This document shows, piece after piece, positions 1 to 8,339 of a stretch of 12,642 nucleotides of DNA. Both the position numbers and the translations under genes were made by a program. Location of the stretch: the NCBI GenBank assembly GCA_964451095.1, contig CAYVGI010000142.1:1-12642 (forward strand). The letters run 5' to 3'. Position 1 is the stretch's first letter; each line of letters begins with the position of its first letter. The notes beneath the pieces are model-generated. The model saw nothing but the letters and a program-made list of their open reading frames with translations, was not told the origin of the DNA and made no database searches. The stretch is from DAOTTY01 sp964451095 (GTDB lineage: Bacteria > Chloroflexota > Anaerolineae > Aggregatilineales > Phototrophicaceae).

Positions 1-366
1 AACCTGCAAAAGCTCATCAATGTGATTGATGTGCGCATCCTGCGCGACCAACCGTACATCAGCCGTGACTTGGCGCTGGTCAAAGTTCGCACTAACGACC
101 CGGAGTCGTACAACGGCGTGACGGAAATCTGTGAGCGCTACCCGGCACGTATCGTGGATATGGGCCCGGATGTGTGCATTATCGAGATTACTGCGTCTGA
201 AGCGCAGGTGGAAGCGATGATCGAGGAACTGCGCCCCATCGGTATTATGGAGATGGTACGCACGGGTATCGTCGCCATGGCACGCGGCACACGCATCATC
301 GACAGCAACTACGAGCTGCCGGAACCCATAAAGCGGGTGATGCCAACGAACGGCTATCACGTATAA
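1..366 (+). CDS. ilvN: Acetolactate synthase small (regulatory) subunit, 5' end missing
   Basis: This is the regulatory subunit of acetolactate synthase, which activates the catalytic subunit and confers valine feedback on the first common step of valine, leucine and isoleucine synthesis. The frame is open from base 1; a GTG at 22 is internal and not the start. The visible 121 residues begin at the end of the ACT domain (KLINVIDV) and continue through the ALS small-subunit C-terminal domain: DLALVKVR, then ERYPARIVDMGPDVCIIEIT, then GIMEMVRTGIVAMARG near the end. About 45-50 N-terminal residues, including most of the ACT domain, should lie outside the window, since family members are usually about 160-180 aa. 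There is a tail of about 25 residues after the usual RTG...ARG ending. The catalytic gene ilvB probably lies just upstream (inference). ilvC follows 81 nt downstream. Confidence 0.95.
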   Translation, partial: NLQKLINVIDVRILRDQPYISRDLALVKVRTNDPESYNGVTEICERYPARIVDMGPDVCIIEITASEAQVEAMIEELRPIGIMEMVRTGIVAMARGTRIIDSNYELPEPIKRVMPTNGYHV

Positions 367-380
367 TCACGCGACTCATG

Positions 381-412
381 ACCCGGCGGCAACAACATGT
401 ACGCCGTTGGGT
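381..412 (+). repeat. Intercistronic hairpin between ilvN and ilvC
   Basis: A 10-bp stem pairs 381-390 (ACCCGGCGGC) with 403-412 (GCCGTTGGGT). All ten positions pair, two of them as G-U, around a 12-nt loop. No U-run follows, so it is not a standard intrinsic terminator. It could be an mRNA processing or stability element that uncouples ilvC expression from ilvBN. The structure is read directly; the function is inference. Confidence 0.45.
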
Positions 413-447
413 AAATACTATCTCATCTTAAGAAGGGCATTTGACGA

Positions 448-1458
448 ATGGCAACGCTTTACTACGACAAAGATGCAGACCTCAACTTGCTTGAGGGCAA
501 GACCATTAGCGTGATCGGCTATGGCAGCCAGGGGCACGCGCACGCACTCAACGCACACGACAGCGGTGCCCGCGTGGTGGTGGGGCTGCGAGAGGGCAGC
601 AAAAGCGCAGACAAAGCAAAGGCAGATGGGCTAGAGGTCATGTCTGTGGCGGATGCTACCGCTGCTGGCGATATTGTGATGATCCTCATCCCGGACGAGC
701 TACAGCCGAAGGTATACGAGGCGGAGGTCGCCCCAAACCTGAAAGACGGCGCGATGCTCATGTTTGCGCACGGGTTCAATATTCACTTTAAGGCGATTGT
801 GCCGCCGGAGACGGTGGACGTAAGCATGGTAGCACCCAAGGCACCAGGGCACCGCGTGCGGGAAATTTTCACAGAGGGCGCGGGCACACCGGGGCTGCTG
901 GCGGTCTACCAGGACGCAACGGGCGAGGCGAAGAACAAAGCGCTTGCCTATGCGCGTGCCATTGGCTGCACCCGCGCTGGCGTCATCGAAACCACGTTCA
1001 AGGAGGAAACCGAAACCGACCTGTTCGGTGAGCAGACAATCCTCTGCGGCGGTGTAACGGCGCTGGTGCGTGCGGGCTTCGAGACGCTCGTGAAGGCAGG
1101 CTACCAGCCAGAAATTGCCTACTTTGAGTGCCTGCACGAACTCAAGCTCATCGTAGACCTGATGTACGAGGGCGGCATGAGCTACATGTGGTACAGCGTT
1201 TCCAACACGGCAGAGCGTGGCGGCTACGAGATCGGCGACGAGATCGAGGGCATGGTAAAAGAGGAGTTCGCGGGTGTGCTCGAACGCATCCAGAGCGGTG
1301 ACTTTGCCAAGCGCTGGATTGAGGAAGTGGAAAACGGTCGCCCGAACTTCAACGCTCGCCGCCAGCAAGAACACGACCTGCTCATCGAAGAAGTGGGCGA
1401 AAACCTGCGCGAGATGATGCCGTTCCTGGACGCCAAGAAGATCAAGCAGCAGGACTAA
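448..1458 (+). CDS. ilvC: Ketol-acid reductoisomerase (class I)
   Basis: The enzyme isomerises and reduces 2-acetolactate or 2-aceto-2-hydroxybutyrate to the dihydroxy acid, using NAD(P)H and Mg2+ in the cytoplasm. At 336 aa it has the class I (short) length. The N-terminal Rossmann domain carries GYGSQG at 24-29. The cofactor loop LREGSKS at 47-53, with Arg48 and Ser51/Ser53, looks like the phosphate-binding NADPH type. Catalytic His108 sits in FAHGFNIHF. The C-terminal knotted domain has the metal ligands Asp191 and Glu195 (DLFGEQ) and Glu227 and Glu231 (FECLHELKLI). The ATG at 448 is preceded by AAGAAGGG at a plausible Shine-Dalgarno distance. The next gene starts 5 nt after the stop, so the two are probably co-translated. 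Confidence 0.98.
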   Translation: MATLYYDKDADLNLLEGKTISVIGYGSQGHAHALNAHDSGARVVVGLREGSKSADKAKADGLEVMSVADATAAGDIVMILIPDELQPKVYEAEVAPNLKDGAMLMFAHGFNIHFKAIVPPETVDVSMVAPKAPGHRVREIFTEGAGTPGLLAVYQDATGEAKNKALAYARAIGCTRAGVIETTFKEETETDLFGEQTILCGGVTALVRAGFETLVKAGYQPEIAYFECLHELKLIVDLMYEGGMSYMWYSVSNTAERGGYEIGDEIEGMVKEEFAGVLERIQSGDFAKRWIEEVENGRPNFNARRQQEHDLLIEEVGENLREMMPFLDAKKIKQQD

Positions 1459-1463
1459 ACAAA

Positions 1464-1775
1464 GTGGCATTTAAGCTTCGGGTTGAGAGCACGTTTGACC
1501 TGCCCACACGCGGTTTGGTCGTGGCAGTTACCGTGCTGGCAGGGCATGTCTACATCGGCGACCACGCGGTGCTGCCGCTGAAGCGCGGCGAAGCGCTGGT
1601 GCGGGTCGTCGGCATTGCAATGCCCAACCCGATGCCACGCACCAACGTCGTCGATTTGCTGGTGCGTCCGTTGGACAGCGAGCGCATCGAAGGCGATGTG
1701 CCTATCGGAGGGGTTATGATCGGGGTGGGCGGCAAACCCAACGCAGCTACGAAAGGGGGTGATGCCTGTGCTTGA
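1464..1775 (+). CDS. Small protein resembling an EF-Tu domain II-type beta-barrel, unknown role
   Basis: This 103-aa protein starts at GTG 1464, 5 nt after the ilvC stop, with AGGA at 1451-1454 as a likely ribosome site inside the ilvC end. I do not recognise a named family. Its pattern resembles domain II of translational GTPases: VESTFDLPTRGLVVAVTV at 7-24, G-x-V-x-IGD at 27-33, then LVRVVGIAM, and a closing GDVPIGGVMIG at 78-87 like the GD.VG...RG segment of EF-Tu. There is no GTPase domain, signal peptide or membrane segment. The tail (88-103) is Gly/Ala-rich and probably disordered. Codon use matches the neighbours and the position is within the operon, so it is probably a real gene. A link to IlvC or leucine synthesis is unknown. 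The family resemblance is judged by eye only. Confidence 0.7.
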   Translation: MAFKLRVESTFDLPTRGLVVAVTVLAGHVYIGDHAVLPLKRGEALVRVVGIAMPNPMPRTNVVDLLVRPLDSERIEGDVPIGGVMIGVGGKPNAATKGGDACA

Positions 1776-1887
1776 AAGTGACCTTAGTGACCTTACGGCG
1801 TTACATAACCATCACAAAGACACATTCACTCAAGACAGAAAGGAACACTCCCAATGGCAACACGTACTTATGACGACAACACCGTAG
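1762..1887 (+). CDS. Possible 41-aa leader/coupling ORF overlapping the leuA start
   Basis: An ATG at 1762, preceded by the purine-rich AAAGGGGG, opens 41 codons. They begin inside the end of the preceding gene (other frame) and stop at 1885-1887, past the leuA start. The N-terminus reads MPVLESDLSDLTALHNHH, with four leucine codons among the first 14. A tandem 9-bp repeat (1777-1785 and 1786-1794) encodes the repeated Ser-Asp-Leu. It could be a leucine-sensing or translation-coupling leader, but I see no clear downstream terminator/antiterminator pair and the Leu codons are not consecutive. It may equally be chance. Confidence 0.2.
   Translation: MPVLESDLSDLTALHNHHKDTFTQDRKEHSQWQHVLMTTTP
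1777..1794 (+). repeat. Perfect tandem 9-bp direct repeat upstream of leuA
   Basis: AGTGACCTT occurs twice back to back, 60 nt before the leuA ATG and immediately across the end of the small barrel-protein gene. It could be an operator-type direct repeat or simply the coding repeat of the short overlapping ORF. No function can be assigned from sequence. Confidence 0.4.
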
Positions 1888-3473
1888 TTTTCTTCGATAC
1901 CACCCTGCGCGACGGCGAACAAAGCCCCGGCGCGACCCTTTCTAGCGTTGAGAAGCTGGAGATTGCCCGCCAACTGGACAAGCTGGGCGTAGACATCATC
2001 GAGGCGGGTTTCCCGGCGGCTTCGCCAGATGACCTTGCGGCGGTGCAGCGCATCGCTCGTGAGGTGGGCGCAGACGGCGGTCCGACGATTGCGGGGCTGG
2101 CACGCGCCGTCGAAGGCGACATCCTTAAGTGCTGGGAAGGTGTGAAGGACGCCGCAAAACCGCGCATCCACACGTTTTTGGGCACGTCCGATATTCACCT
2201 GAAGTACCAGACCGGGCTAACCCGTGAACAGGGGCTTGAGAAGGTGCGCATGGCGGTGTCGCTGGCAAAGAGTTTGTGCGACGACATTGAGTTTAGCCCC
2301 ATGGACGCCGGACGCACCGACATGGAGTACCTGCTGCAAGTGCTCTCGCTGGCAGTGGAGTGCGGTGCGACCACGCTCAACATCCCGGACACAGTGGGTT
2401 ACGTGGCACCGGAGGAGTGGGGCGAGACGATTGCACAACTCATTGCGGAAACGCCGGGCGCAGGTTCGGGCAGTGGTATTATCTGGTCTGTGCATTGCCA
2501 CAACGACCTGGGCATGGCAACTGCGAACACGCTAGCGGGCGTGAAGAACGGTGCCCGCCAGGTGGAAGTGACGGTCAACGGCATTGGCGAGCGTGCCGGA
2601 AACACCAGCCTGGAAGAAGTTGCAATGGCAATCCACACGCGCCCGACGTTCTATAACCTGCGCACAAATATCGTCAGCCAGGAGATCACCAAGACCAGCC
2701 GCATGGTGAGCAACTACACCGGGATGCCCATCCAGCCCAACAAGGCAATCGTAGGTGCGAACGCCTTCGCCCACGAAGCGGGCATCCACCAGGATGGCAT
2801 GCTCAAGCACGCCAGCACCTACGAGATTATGACGCCGGAGTCTGTGGGGCTTTCGCAAAGCCGCCTCGTGCTGGGTAAGCACAGCGGTCGTCACGCGCTA
2901 AAGGTGCGCCTGCAAGAGCTAGGCTACGAGATTGAAGACGGTGAGGAACTGAATGATATGTTCCGCCGCTTCAAAGACCTGGCAGACGCCAAGAAGAACG
3001 TCACCGACGCTGACCTGGAAGCACTGATGCAAGACAAGTTCCAGGGTGTCGAGGAAATCTTCACGCTGAAGGACATCCAAGTGACGTGTGGCACGATGGG
3101 TATGCCGACTGCGACGGCTAAACTTGTAGATACTAACAGCAAAGAGTACATTCAGGCGGCGGTGGGCACGGGGCCGGTGGATGCTGCGTTCCGTGCGCTG
3201 GATGCGGTGATTAGGCAGCCGAATACGCTTATTGAATACAGTGTGCACAGCGTGACCGAAGGCATTGACGCCATTGGAGAGGTGACGGTACGCATCGCCA
3301 CGCCAGACGGTAAGCGCTCGTTTGGTGGCTACGGCGCAGACGACGATGTGATCGTCGCCAGCGTGCGGGCATATCTGGCGGCATTGAACCGAATGCTAGC
3401 GTTCACCGGGCACGGTGAGCACAAGCCCGAAGGCGATGTGGCGACGGTGGGCGTAAGCCGCGCCACGGATTAA
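1854..3473 (+). CDS. leuA: 2-isopropylmalate synthase
   Basis: This enzyme condenses acetyl-CoA with 2-oxoisovalerate to give 2-isopropylmalate, the committed, leucine-inhibited step of leucine synthesis. At 539 aa it has the full-length form with a regulatory domain. The TIM-barrel (HMGL-like) domain carries FFDTTLRDGEQSPG near residues 13-26, with metal ligand Asp20. HCHNDLG at 214-220 supplies the metal-binding His214 and His216. NGIGERAGNTSLEEV follows at about 242-256. The linker has AHEAGIHQDG and SGRHAL. The C-terminal LeuA dimer/allosteric domain spans roughly 400-520, with GPVDAAFRALDA and FGGYGADDDVIVASVRAY. The ATG at 1854 follows AAAGGAA. It is a paralogue of cimA at 6180 in the same operon. 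The substrate is assigned from the operon setting and the QSPG motif. Confidence 0.97.
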   Translation: MATRTYDDNTVVFFDTTLRDGEQSPGATLSSVEKLEIARQLDKLGVDIIEAGFPAASPDDLAAVQRIAREVGADGGPTIAGLARAVEGDILKCWEGVKDAAKPRIHTFLGTSDIHLKYQTGLTREQGLEKVRMAVSLAKSLCDDIEFSPMDAGRTDMEYLLQVLSLAVECGATTLNIPDTVGYVAPEEWGETIAQLIAETPGAGSGSGIIWSVHCHNDLGMATANTLAGVKNGARQVEVTVNGIGERAGNTSLEEVAMAIHTRPTFYNLRTNIVSQEITKTSRMVSNYTGMPIQPNKAIVGANAFAHEAGIHQDGMLKHASTYEIMTPESVGLSQSRLVLGKHSGRHALKVRLQELGYEIEDGEELNDMFRRFKDLADAKKNVTDADLEALMQDKFQGVEEIFTLKDIQVTCGTMGMPTATAKLVDTNSKEYIQAAVGTGPVDAAFRALDAVIRQPNTLIEYSVHSVTEGIDAIGEVTVRIATPDGKRSFGGYGADDDVIVASVRAYLAALNRMLAFTGHGEHKPEGDVATVGVSRATD

Positions 3474-3495
3474 TTTGCTTTGCCTATGTGTGGCT

Positions 3496-3519
3496 GGGGG
3501 CATGGTACGCCGTGCCCCC
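3496..3519 (+). repeat. Strong intercistronic palindrome between leuA and leuC
   Basis: GGGGGCATGG (3496-3505) pairs with CCGTGCCCCC (3510-3519) over ten positions, one G-U, closing a TACG tetraloop. It starts 22 nt after the leuA stop and ends 38 nt before the leuC ATG. No U-run follows, so it looks like a REP-type or mRNA-stabilising element rather than a terminator. It resembles the palindrome at 5011-5040 in having a G4-5C core. The pairing is read directly; the family relation is inference. Confidence 0.55.
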
Positions 3520-3557
3520 GCCGCGATGGAAAACATGAAGAAGGAAGATTTACTGTC

Positions 3558-4997
<1,440 letters not shown>

Positions 4998-5010
4998 AAC
5001 AAGACGACCA

Positions 5011-5040
5011 CGTGGAGGCGAGATTAAACTCGCCCCTACG
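5011..5040 (+). repeat. REP-like palindrome between leuC and leuD
   Basis: CGTGGAGGCGAG (5011-5022) pairs with CTCGCCCCTACG (5029-5040), with one mismatch (A5016/C5035) and one G-U, around a 6-nt AT loop. The GGCGAG...CTCGCCCCTAC outline resembles small dispersed palindromes that I recall from Chloroflexota and cyanobacterial genomes. It lies 13 nt after the leuC stop and 28 nt before leuD. No U-run follows. A role as an intercistronic mRNA element is inference. Confidence 0.5.
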
Positions 5041-5068
5041 ACTAGCTATGTAAAGAAGGTGAAAATCC

Positions 5069-5686
5069 ATGGAACCGATCAAAACTTTTAGCGCAACGAT
5101 GGCACCACTGCCCATCAACGACATTGACACTGACCAGATCATCCCGGCACGCTTCCTCAAGGTGACGGACAAAAACGGGCTGGGCAAGAACGCCTTCACA
5201 GACTGGCGTTACGAAGAGGATGGCACGCCAAAGCCCGACTTTGTGCTCAACAAGTCCGAATACAGCGAGGCGCAAATCCTCATTGGTGGGCACAACTTCG
5301 GCTGCGGCAGCTCCCGTGAGCACGCGCCGTGGGCGCTCATGGGCGCGGGCATGAAAGCGATCATCAGCACGTATTTTGCAGACATCTTCCGCAACAATTC
5401 GCTAAAAAATGGGCTGTTGCCCATCGTCGTGGACGACGAAACACACCGCCAGCTCATCAGCCTGGCGGAAGAAGACCCCTCCAGTGAAATCACCATCAAC
5501 CTGGAAGCACAAACCCTCACGCTGCCGGATGGGCGGCAGGTGAACTTCCCGATTGACGGGTTTAGCAAGCACTGCTTGCTTAACGGCATCGACCAGATGG
5601 GCTACCTGCTGGATATGGGCACGGACACGGAGCAGTATGAGGCGAAGATGGGCAAGCGCGTGAACACGGAGTTGGTGCGGGACTAG
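5069..5686 (+). CDS. leuD: 3-isopropylmalate dehydratase small subunit
   Basis: This is the swivelling small subunit of isopropylmalate isomerase and partner of LeuC. The protein has 205 aa, the usual bacterial length for the long LeuD form. Diagnostic motifs are INDIDTDQIIPARFL (16-30) and the substrate-site loop GGHNFGCGSSREHAPWAL (73-90), followed by ISTYFADIFRNNSLKNGLLPI. The ATG at 5069 follows AAGAAGGTGA. The next gene begins 2 nt after the stop (TAG, CG, ATG), which suggests translational coupling. Confidence 0.98.
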   Translation: MEPIKTFSATMAPLPINDIDTDQIIPARFLKVTDKNGLGKNAFTDWRYEEDGTPKPDFVLNKSEYSEAQILIGGHNFGCGSSREHAPWALMGAGMKAIISTYFADIFRNNSLKNGLLPIVVDDETHRQLISLAEEDPSSEITINLEAQTLTLPDGRQVNFPIDGFSKHCLLNGIDQMGYLLDMGTDTEQYEAKMGKRVNTELVRD

Positions 5687-5688
5687 CG

Positions 5689-6165
5689 ATGCTTGTTAGT
5701 GCGGTTTTGGTTGGCATGAGCGCGGTGGGGTTCGGGCTGTTCTGCGGCTTCATCCTGGCGATGGCGTCTGTGGTGCAGGCAGTGCTTGATGACCTGCCTG
5801 CACCCGAGTACACCCGCGTGATGCAGGGCATTATTGCGCATGGGCGGCGGTCGTGGGTGGTGAAAGTTCTGCTGCTGGTGCCGCTGTTCGCCGCGTTTGT
5901 TGTCCTGCCGCTGTTGTGGCAAGCTCGCACTGTTTTTGTGTTACTGCTGGTGAGCACGCTCGTGTTCCTGGCGGGGGCGTTGGTCACGTCCCGGCGGCTA
6001 GCGGAACCGCTGTACGACGTAATTATGCAATGGGACGCACAAGCACCGCCCGACGACTGGACGGCGCAGCGGCGGCGCTGGTTTCAAATCAATCTGATAC
6101 GCGCATCGTCGGCATTCGTCGCGTGTGCGCTGGCAACAATTGCCGTTACTATCCTGGTTTCATAG
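5689..6165 (+). CDS. Small four-helix membrane protein, possibly DUF1772-like
   Basis: This is a 158-aa integral membrane protein with about four predicted helices, at residues 4-31, 55-77, 80-100 and 137-157. The segment between helices 3 and 4 is polar: EPLYDVIMQWDAQAPPDDW, then QRRRWFQINLIR. The first-helix outline, the conserved Trp-x(n)-W...N..R block before the last helix and the overall length resemble DUF1772 (anthrone oxygenase-like) proteins; I match this by eye and only tentatively. The start is 2 nt after leuD and its stop is 14 nt before cimA, so it sits firmly inside the operon. A role in amino acid synthesis is not known. Export or sensing of branched-chain amino acids would be speculation. 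Confidence 0.7.
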   Translation: MLVSAVLVGMSAVGFGLFCGFILAMASVVQAVLDDLPAPEYTRVMQGIIAHGRRSWVVKVLLLVPLFAAFVVLPLLWQARTVFVLLLVSTLVFLAGALVTSRRLAEPLYDVIMQWDAQAPPDDWTAQRRRWFQINLIRASSAFVACALATIAVTILVS

Positions 6166-6179
6166 AAAGACGAGGCTTT

Positions 6180-7793
6180 ATGACGAACGTTTACATCTAC
6201 GACACCACCCTGCGTGACGGCACACAGCGTGAGGGCATTTCCCTCTCCCTTGCCGATAAGCTGCGTATCACGCATTTGCTGGACGAACTCGGTGTCCACT
6301 ACATTGAGGGCGGCTGGCCCGGCTCTAACCCTAAGGACGCTGCCTACTTTGACGAAGTGCGCTCGCTAGACCTGAAGCACGCCAAGATCACGGCGTTCGG
6401 CTCGACGTGCCGCAAGGACACCGACCCAGCAGAAGACGCAAACATCCAGGCGCTAGTTGACGCGGGAACCCCGGTGGTGACGGTTGTAGGGAAAACGTCT
6501 ATGCTGCACGTTACGGATGTGCTGCGCACGACACCAGAGGAAAACCTGCGCATCATCGCGGAGAGTGTCGCCTACCTGAAGTCCCTGGGCAAAGAGGTGA
6601 TCTACGACGCAGAACACTTTTTTGATGGCACCAAGCTTGACCTAGAATACGCCTTCGACACGCTGAAGGCGGCGGCAGACGGCGGTGCAGACACCATCGT
6701 GCTGTGCGATACCAACGGCGGCAGCCTGCCGTGGGAGGTGACTGCGCTGTTCAATGCCGTGCGGGATGCGTTCCCGGATGTGGAGCTTGGCATCCACACG
6801 CACAACGACGGCGAACTCGCCGTTGCGAACACGCTGGCGGCGGTGCAAGCGGGCGCTGTGCATGTACAGGGTACCATCAACGGCTACGGGGAGCGCTGCG
6901 GCAACGCCAACCTGTGTAGTATTATCCCCGACCTGCAAATTAAGATGGGTTACGACTGCGTCCCGGCGGAGAACCTGCGCACGCTCACACACTTGGCACG
7001 CACCGTCGCGGAGATTGCCAACCTCGCACCGGACAACCACCTCGCCTATGTGGGCAAGAGCGCCTTCGCGCACAAGGGGGGCATTCATGTTGCTGCCATC
7101 CGCCGCAACGTGGACAGCTATCAGCACATTGACCCTGAGCTTGTCGGCAACGAAATGCGTGTACTGGTCAGCGACCTCAGCGGGCGCGGCAACCTGCTGA
7201 GCAAGGCAGAGGAGTTCGGCATGGACGTGAGCAGTGCCGAGGCGGTGCAGGTGCTTGAGGAAATCAAGGAGCTTGAGAACAAAGGCTTCGTGTTCGAGGG
7301 GGCAGAGGCGTCTGTGGCAATTCGCCTGCACCGGGCGCAACCGGGCTACGAGCCAATCTTCAACCTCGTGGACTTTACAACGATTGTGGAAGACCGGCGC
7401 GGGCGCGGTCCGCTGGCGGAAGCAATGGTGAAGATCGAAGTAGATGGCGACATCGTGCACACCGCCGCTGAGGGTAACGGTCCGGTGAACGCGCTCGACC
7501 TGGCGCTGCGCAAGGCGCTTATGCCGCGCTACCCACACATTGCGGACTTCCAACTGGTGGACTACAAGGTGCGTATCCTCAACAGCAACCAGGGCACCGC
7601 CGCCACCACCCGCGTGCTGATTGACTCGCAGATGGGCACCAAGCGCTGGAGCACTGTCGGCGCAGGGTCGAACATCATCCGGGCGAGCTGGCTGGCACTG
7701 GTAGATAGCGTCGAATACGGTTTGCGACTCGCGATGACCGATGAGGAAACGCCAGTCGATAACGCGGAGAACCCCGCCGTCGCTGCAAAATAA
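6180..7793 (+). CDS. cimA: (R)-citramalate synthase
   Basis: CimA condenses pyruvate with acetyl-CoA to (R)-citramalate, the entry to threonine-independent 2-oxobutyrate and isoleucine synthesis. LeuCD and LeuB can process the product. The protein has 537 aa. The catalytic barrel has YDTTLRDGTQREGISLS (7-23), HTHNDGELAVANTLAA (206-221) and NGYGERCGNANL (234-245). A LeuA-type dimer domain follows at about 400-515. REG after LRDGTQ and the Y-G-E-R-C-G-N-A-N-L version of the second signature are typical of CimA rather than LeuA. ATG 6180, after GACGAGG, is the family start; the frame is open 109 codons further up, but only across the membrane-protein gene. The stop overlaps the next start (TAATG). 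Confidence 0.95.
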   Translation: MTNVYIYDTTLRDGTQREGISLSLADKLRITHLLDELGVHYIEGGWPGSNPKDAAYFDEVRSLDLKHAKITAFGSTCRKDTDPAEDANIQALVDAGTPVVTVVGKTSMLHVTDVLRTTPEENLRIIAESVAYLKSLGKEVIYDAEHFFDGTKLDLEYAFDTLKAAADGGADTIVLCDTNGGSLPWEVTALFNAVRDAFPDVELGIHTHNDGELAVANTLAAVQAGAVHVQGTINGYGERCGNANLCSIIPDLQIKMGYDCVPAENLRTLTHLARTVAEIANLAPDNHLAYVGKSAFAHKGGIHVAAIRRNVDSYQHIDPELVGNEMRVLVSDLSGRGNLLSKAEEFGMDVSSAEAVQVLEEIKELENKGFVFEGAEASVAIRLHRAQPGYEPIFNLVDFTTIVEDRRGRGPLAEAMVKIEVDGDIVHTAAEGNGPVNALDLALRKALMPRYPHIADFQLVDYKVRILNSNQGTAATTRVLIDSQMGTKRWSTVGAGSNIIRASWLALVDSVEYGLRLAMTDEETPVDNAENPAVAAK

Positions 7794-8317
7794 TGATGAA
7801 AAGCGATTTTGCCTGGGTAGAAGCATGGCGTGCTGTGCCCGTCATCATCATTGTCGCTTTTATGGTGGGGTGCGCTCCGGCAGCGACGCCGCTGCCACCC
7901 ACCAGCACACCGCGCCCGACGCAGCCACCCCGTGCTGAACCGACCGCTTTACCCACACCCGTGGATGCTGGCGAGATTGCTGTGGGCGATACAGTAGCGG
8001 TCACGCTGCCGGGGCAGGCGTTTGTGCACCTCACGCTGACTATGGAAGCAGCGCAGGCGGTCACAATCACAGCGGCGGCACAAAGCGACGACGGCGCGGG
8101 CAATCCGCTGGATGTGGTGTTGGAGGTACTGGACGGTGACAATAACCGCGTCGCCTATGATGACGATGGCGGACGCAACTTAGACGGACTCGCACCCAAC
8201 GACGCTGCTATCAATGACCTGAGCCTGGAACCAGGCACCTATATGCTGCGTGTGAACGCGTTTAACGGCTTCCAGGCGGGTGCGCTTGAGGTGCGGGTGG
8301 TTGAATCTGGGTCTTAA
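7793..8317 (+). CDS. Secreted lipoprotein with PPC-like beta domain, unknown role
   Basis: This 174-aa protein has a signal sequence: a hydrophobic stretch VPVIIIVAFMVG precedes Cys27, and MVGC forms a slightly unusual lipobox. A Pro/Thr-rich linker (about 28-56) then leads to a beta-rich domain resembling the bacterial pre-peptidase C-terminal (PPC) fold. The cues are GDTVAVTLPGQAFVHLTLT, VVLEVLDGDNNRVAYDDDGG and LEPGTYMLRVNAFNG. It is therefore probably anchored to the outer face of the cytoplasmic membrane. Its ATG shares the A of the cimA stop (TAATG), and a second ATG follows at once; leuB starts 22 nt after its stop. I see no link to biosynthesis. It may be a passenger, or it may bind a ligand or cell-surface component. 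Confidence 0.8.
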   Translation: MMKSDFAWVEAWRAVPVIIIVAFMVGCAPAATPLPPTSTPRPTQPPRAEPTALPTPVDAGEIAVGDTVAVTLPGQAFVHLTLTMEAAQAVTITAAAQSDDGAGNPLDVVLEVLDGDNNRVAYDDDGGRNLDGLAPNDAAINDLSLEPGTYMLRVNAFNGFQAGALEVRVVESGS

Positions 8318-8339
8318 CGATTATCGAAAGGGGAATGGG

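Noticed and set aside
700..1470. Long antisense open frame across ilvC (256 codons)
   Set aside because: It is the shadow of a GC-rich, strongly biased gene; the product has no recognisable motifs and ilvC is certain.
3480..3557. N-terminal extension of leuC
   Set aside because: It would translate through a strong hairpin, has no ribosome site and is not found in the LeuC family start.
5853..6179. N-terminal extension of cimA by 109 codons
   Set aside because: It lies wholly in another frame of the membrane-protein gene; CimA proteins start at the Y-I-Y-D-T-T-L-R-D region.
6642..7826. Very long antisense open frame across cimA (394 codons)
   Set aside because: Same shadow effect: the translation is His/Arg/Val-rich without domain features, and cimA on the other strand is clearly coding.
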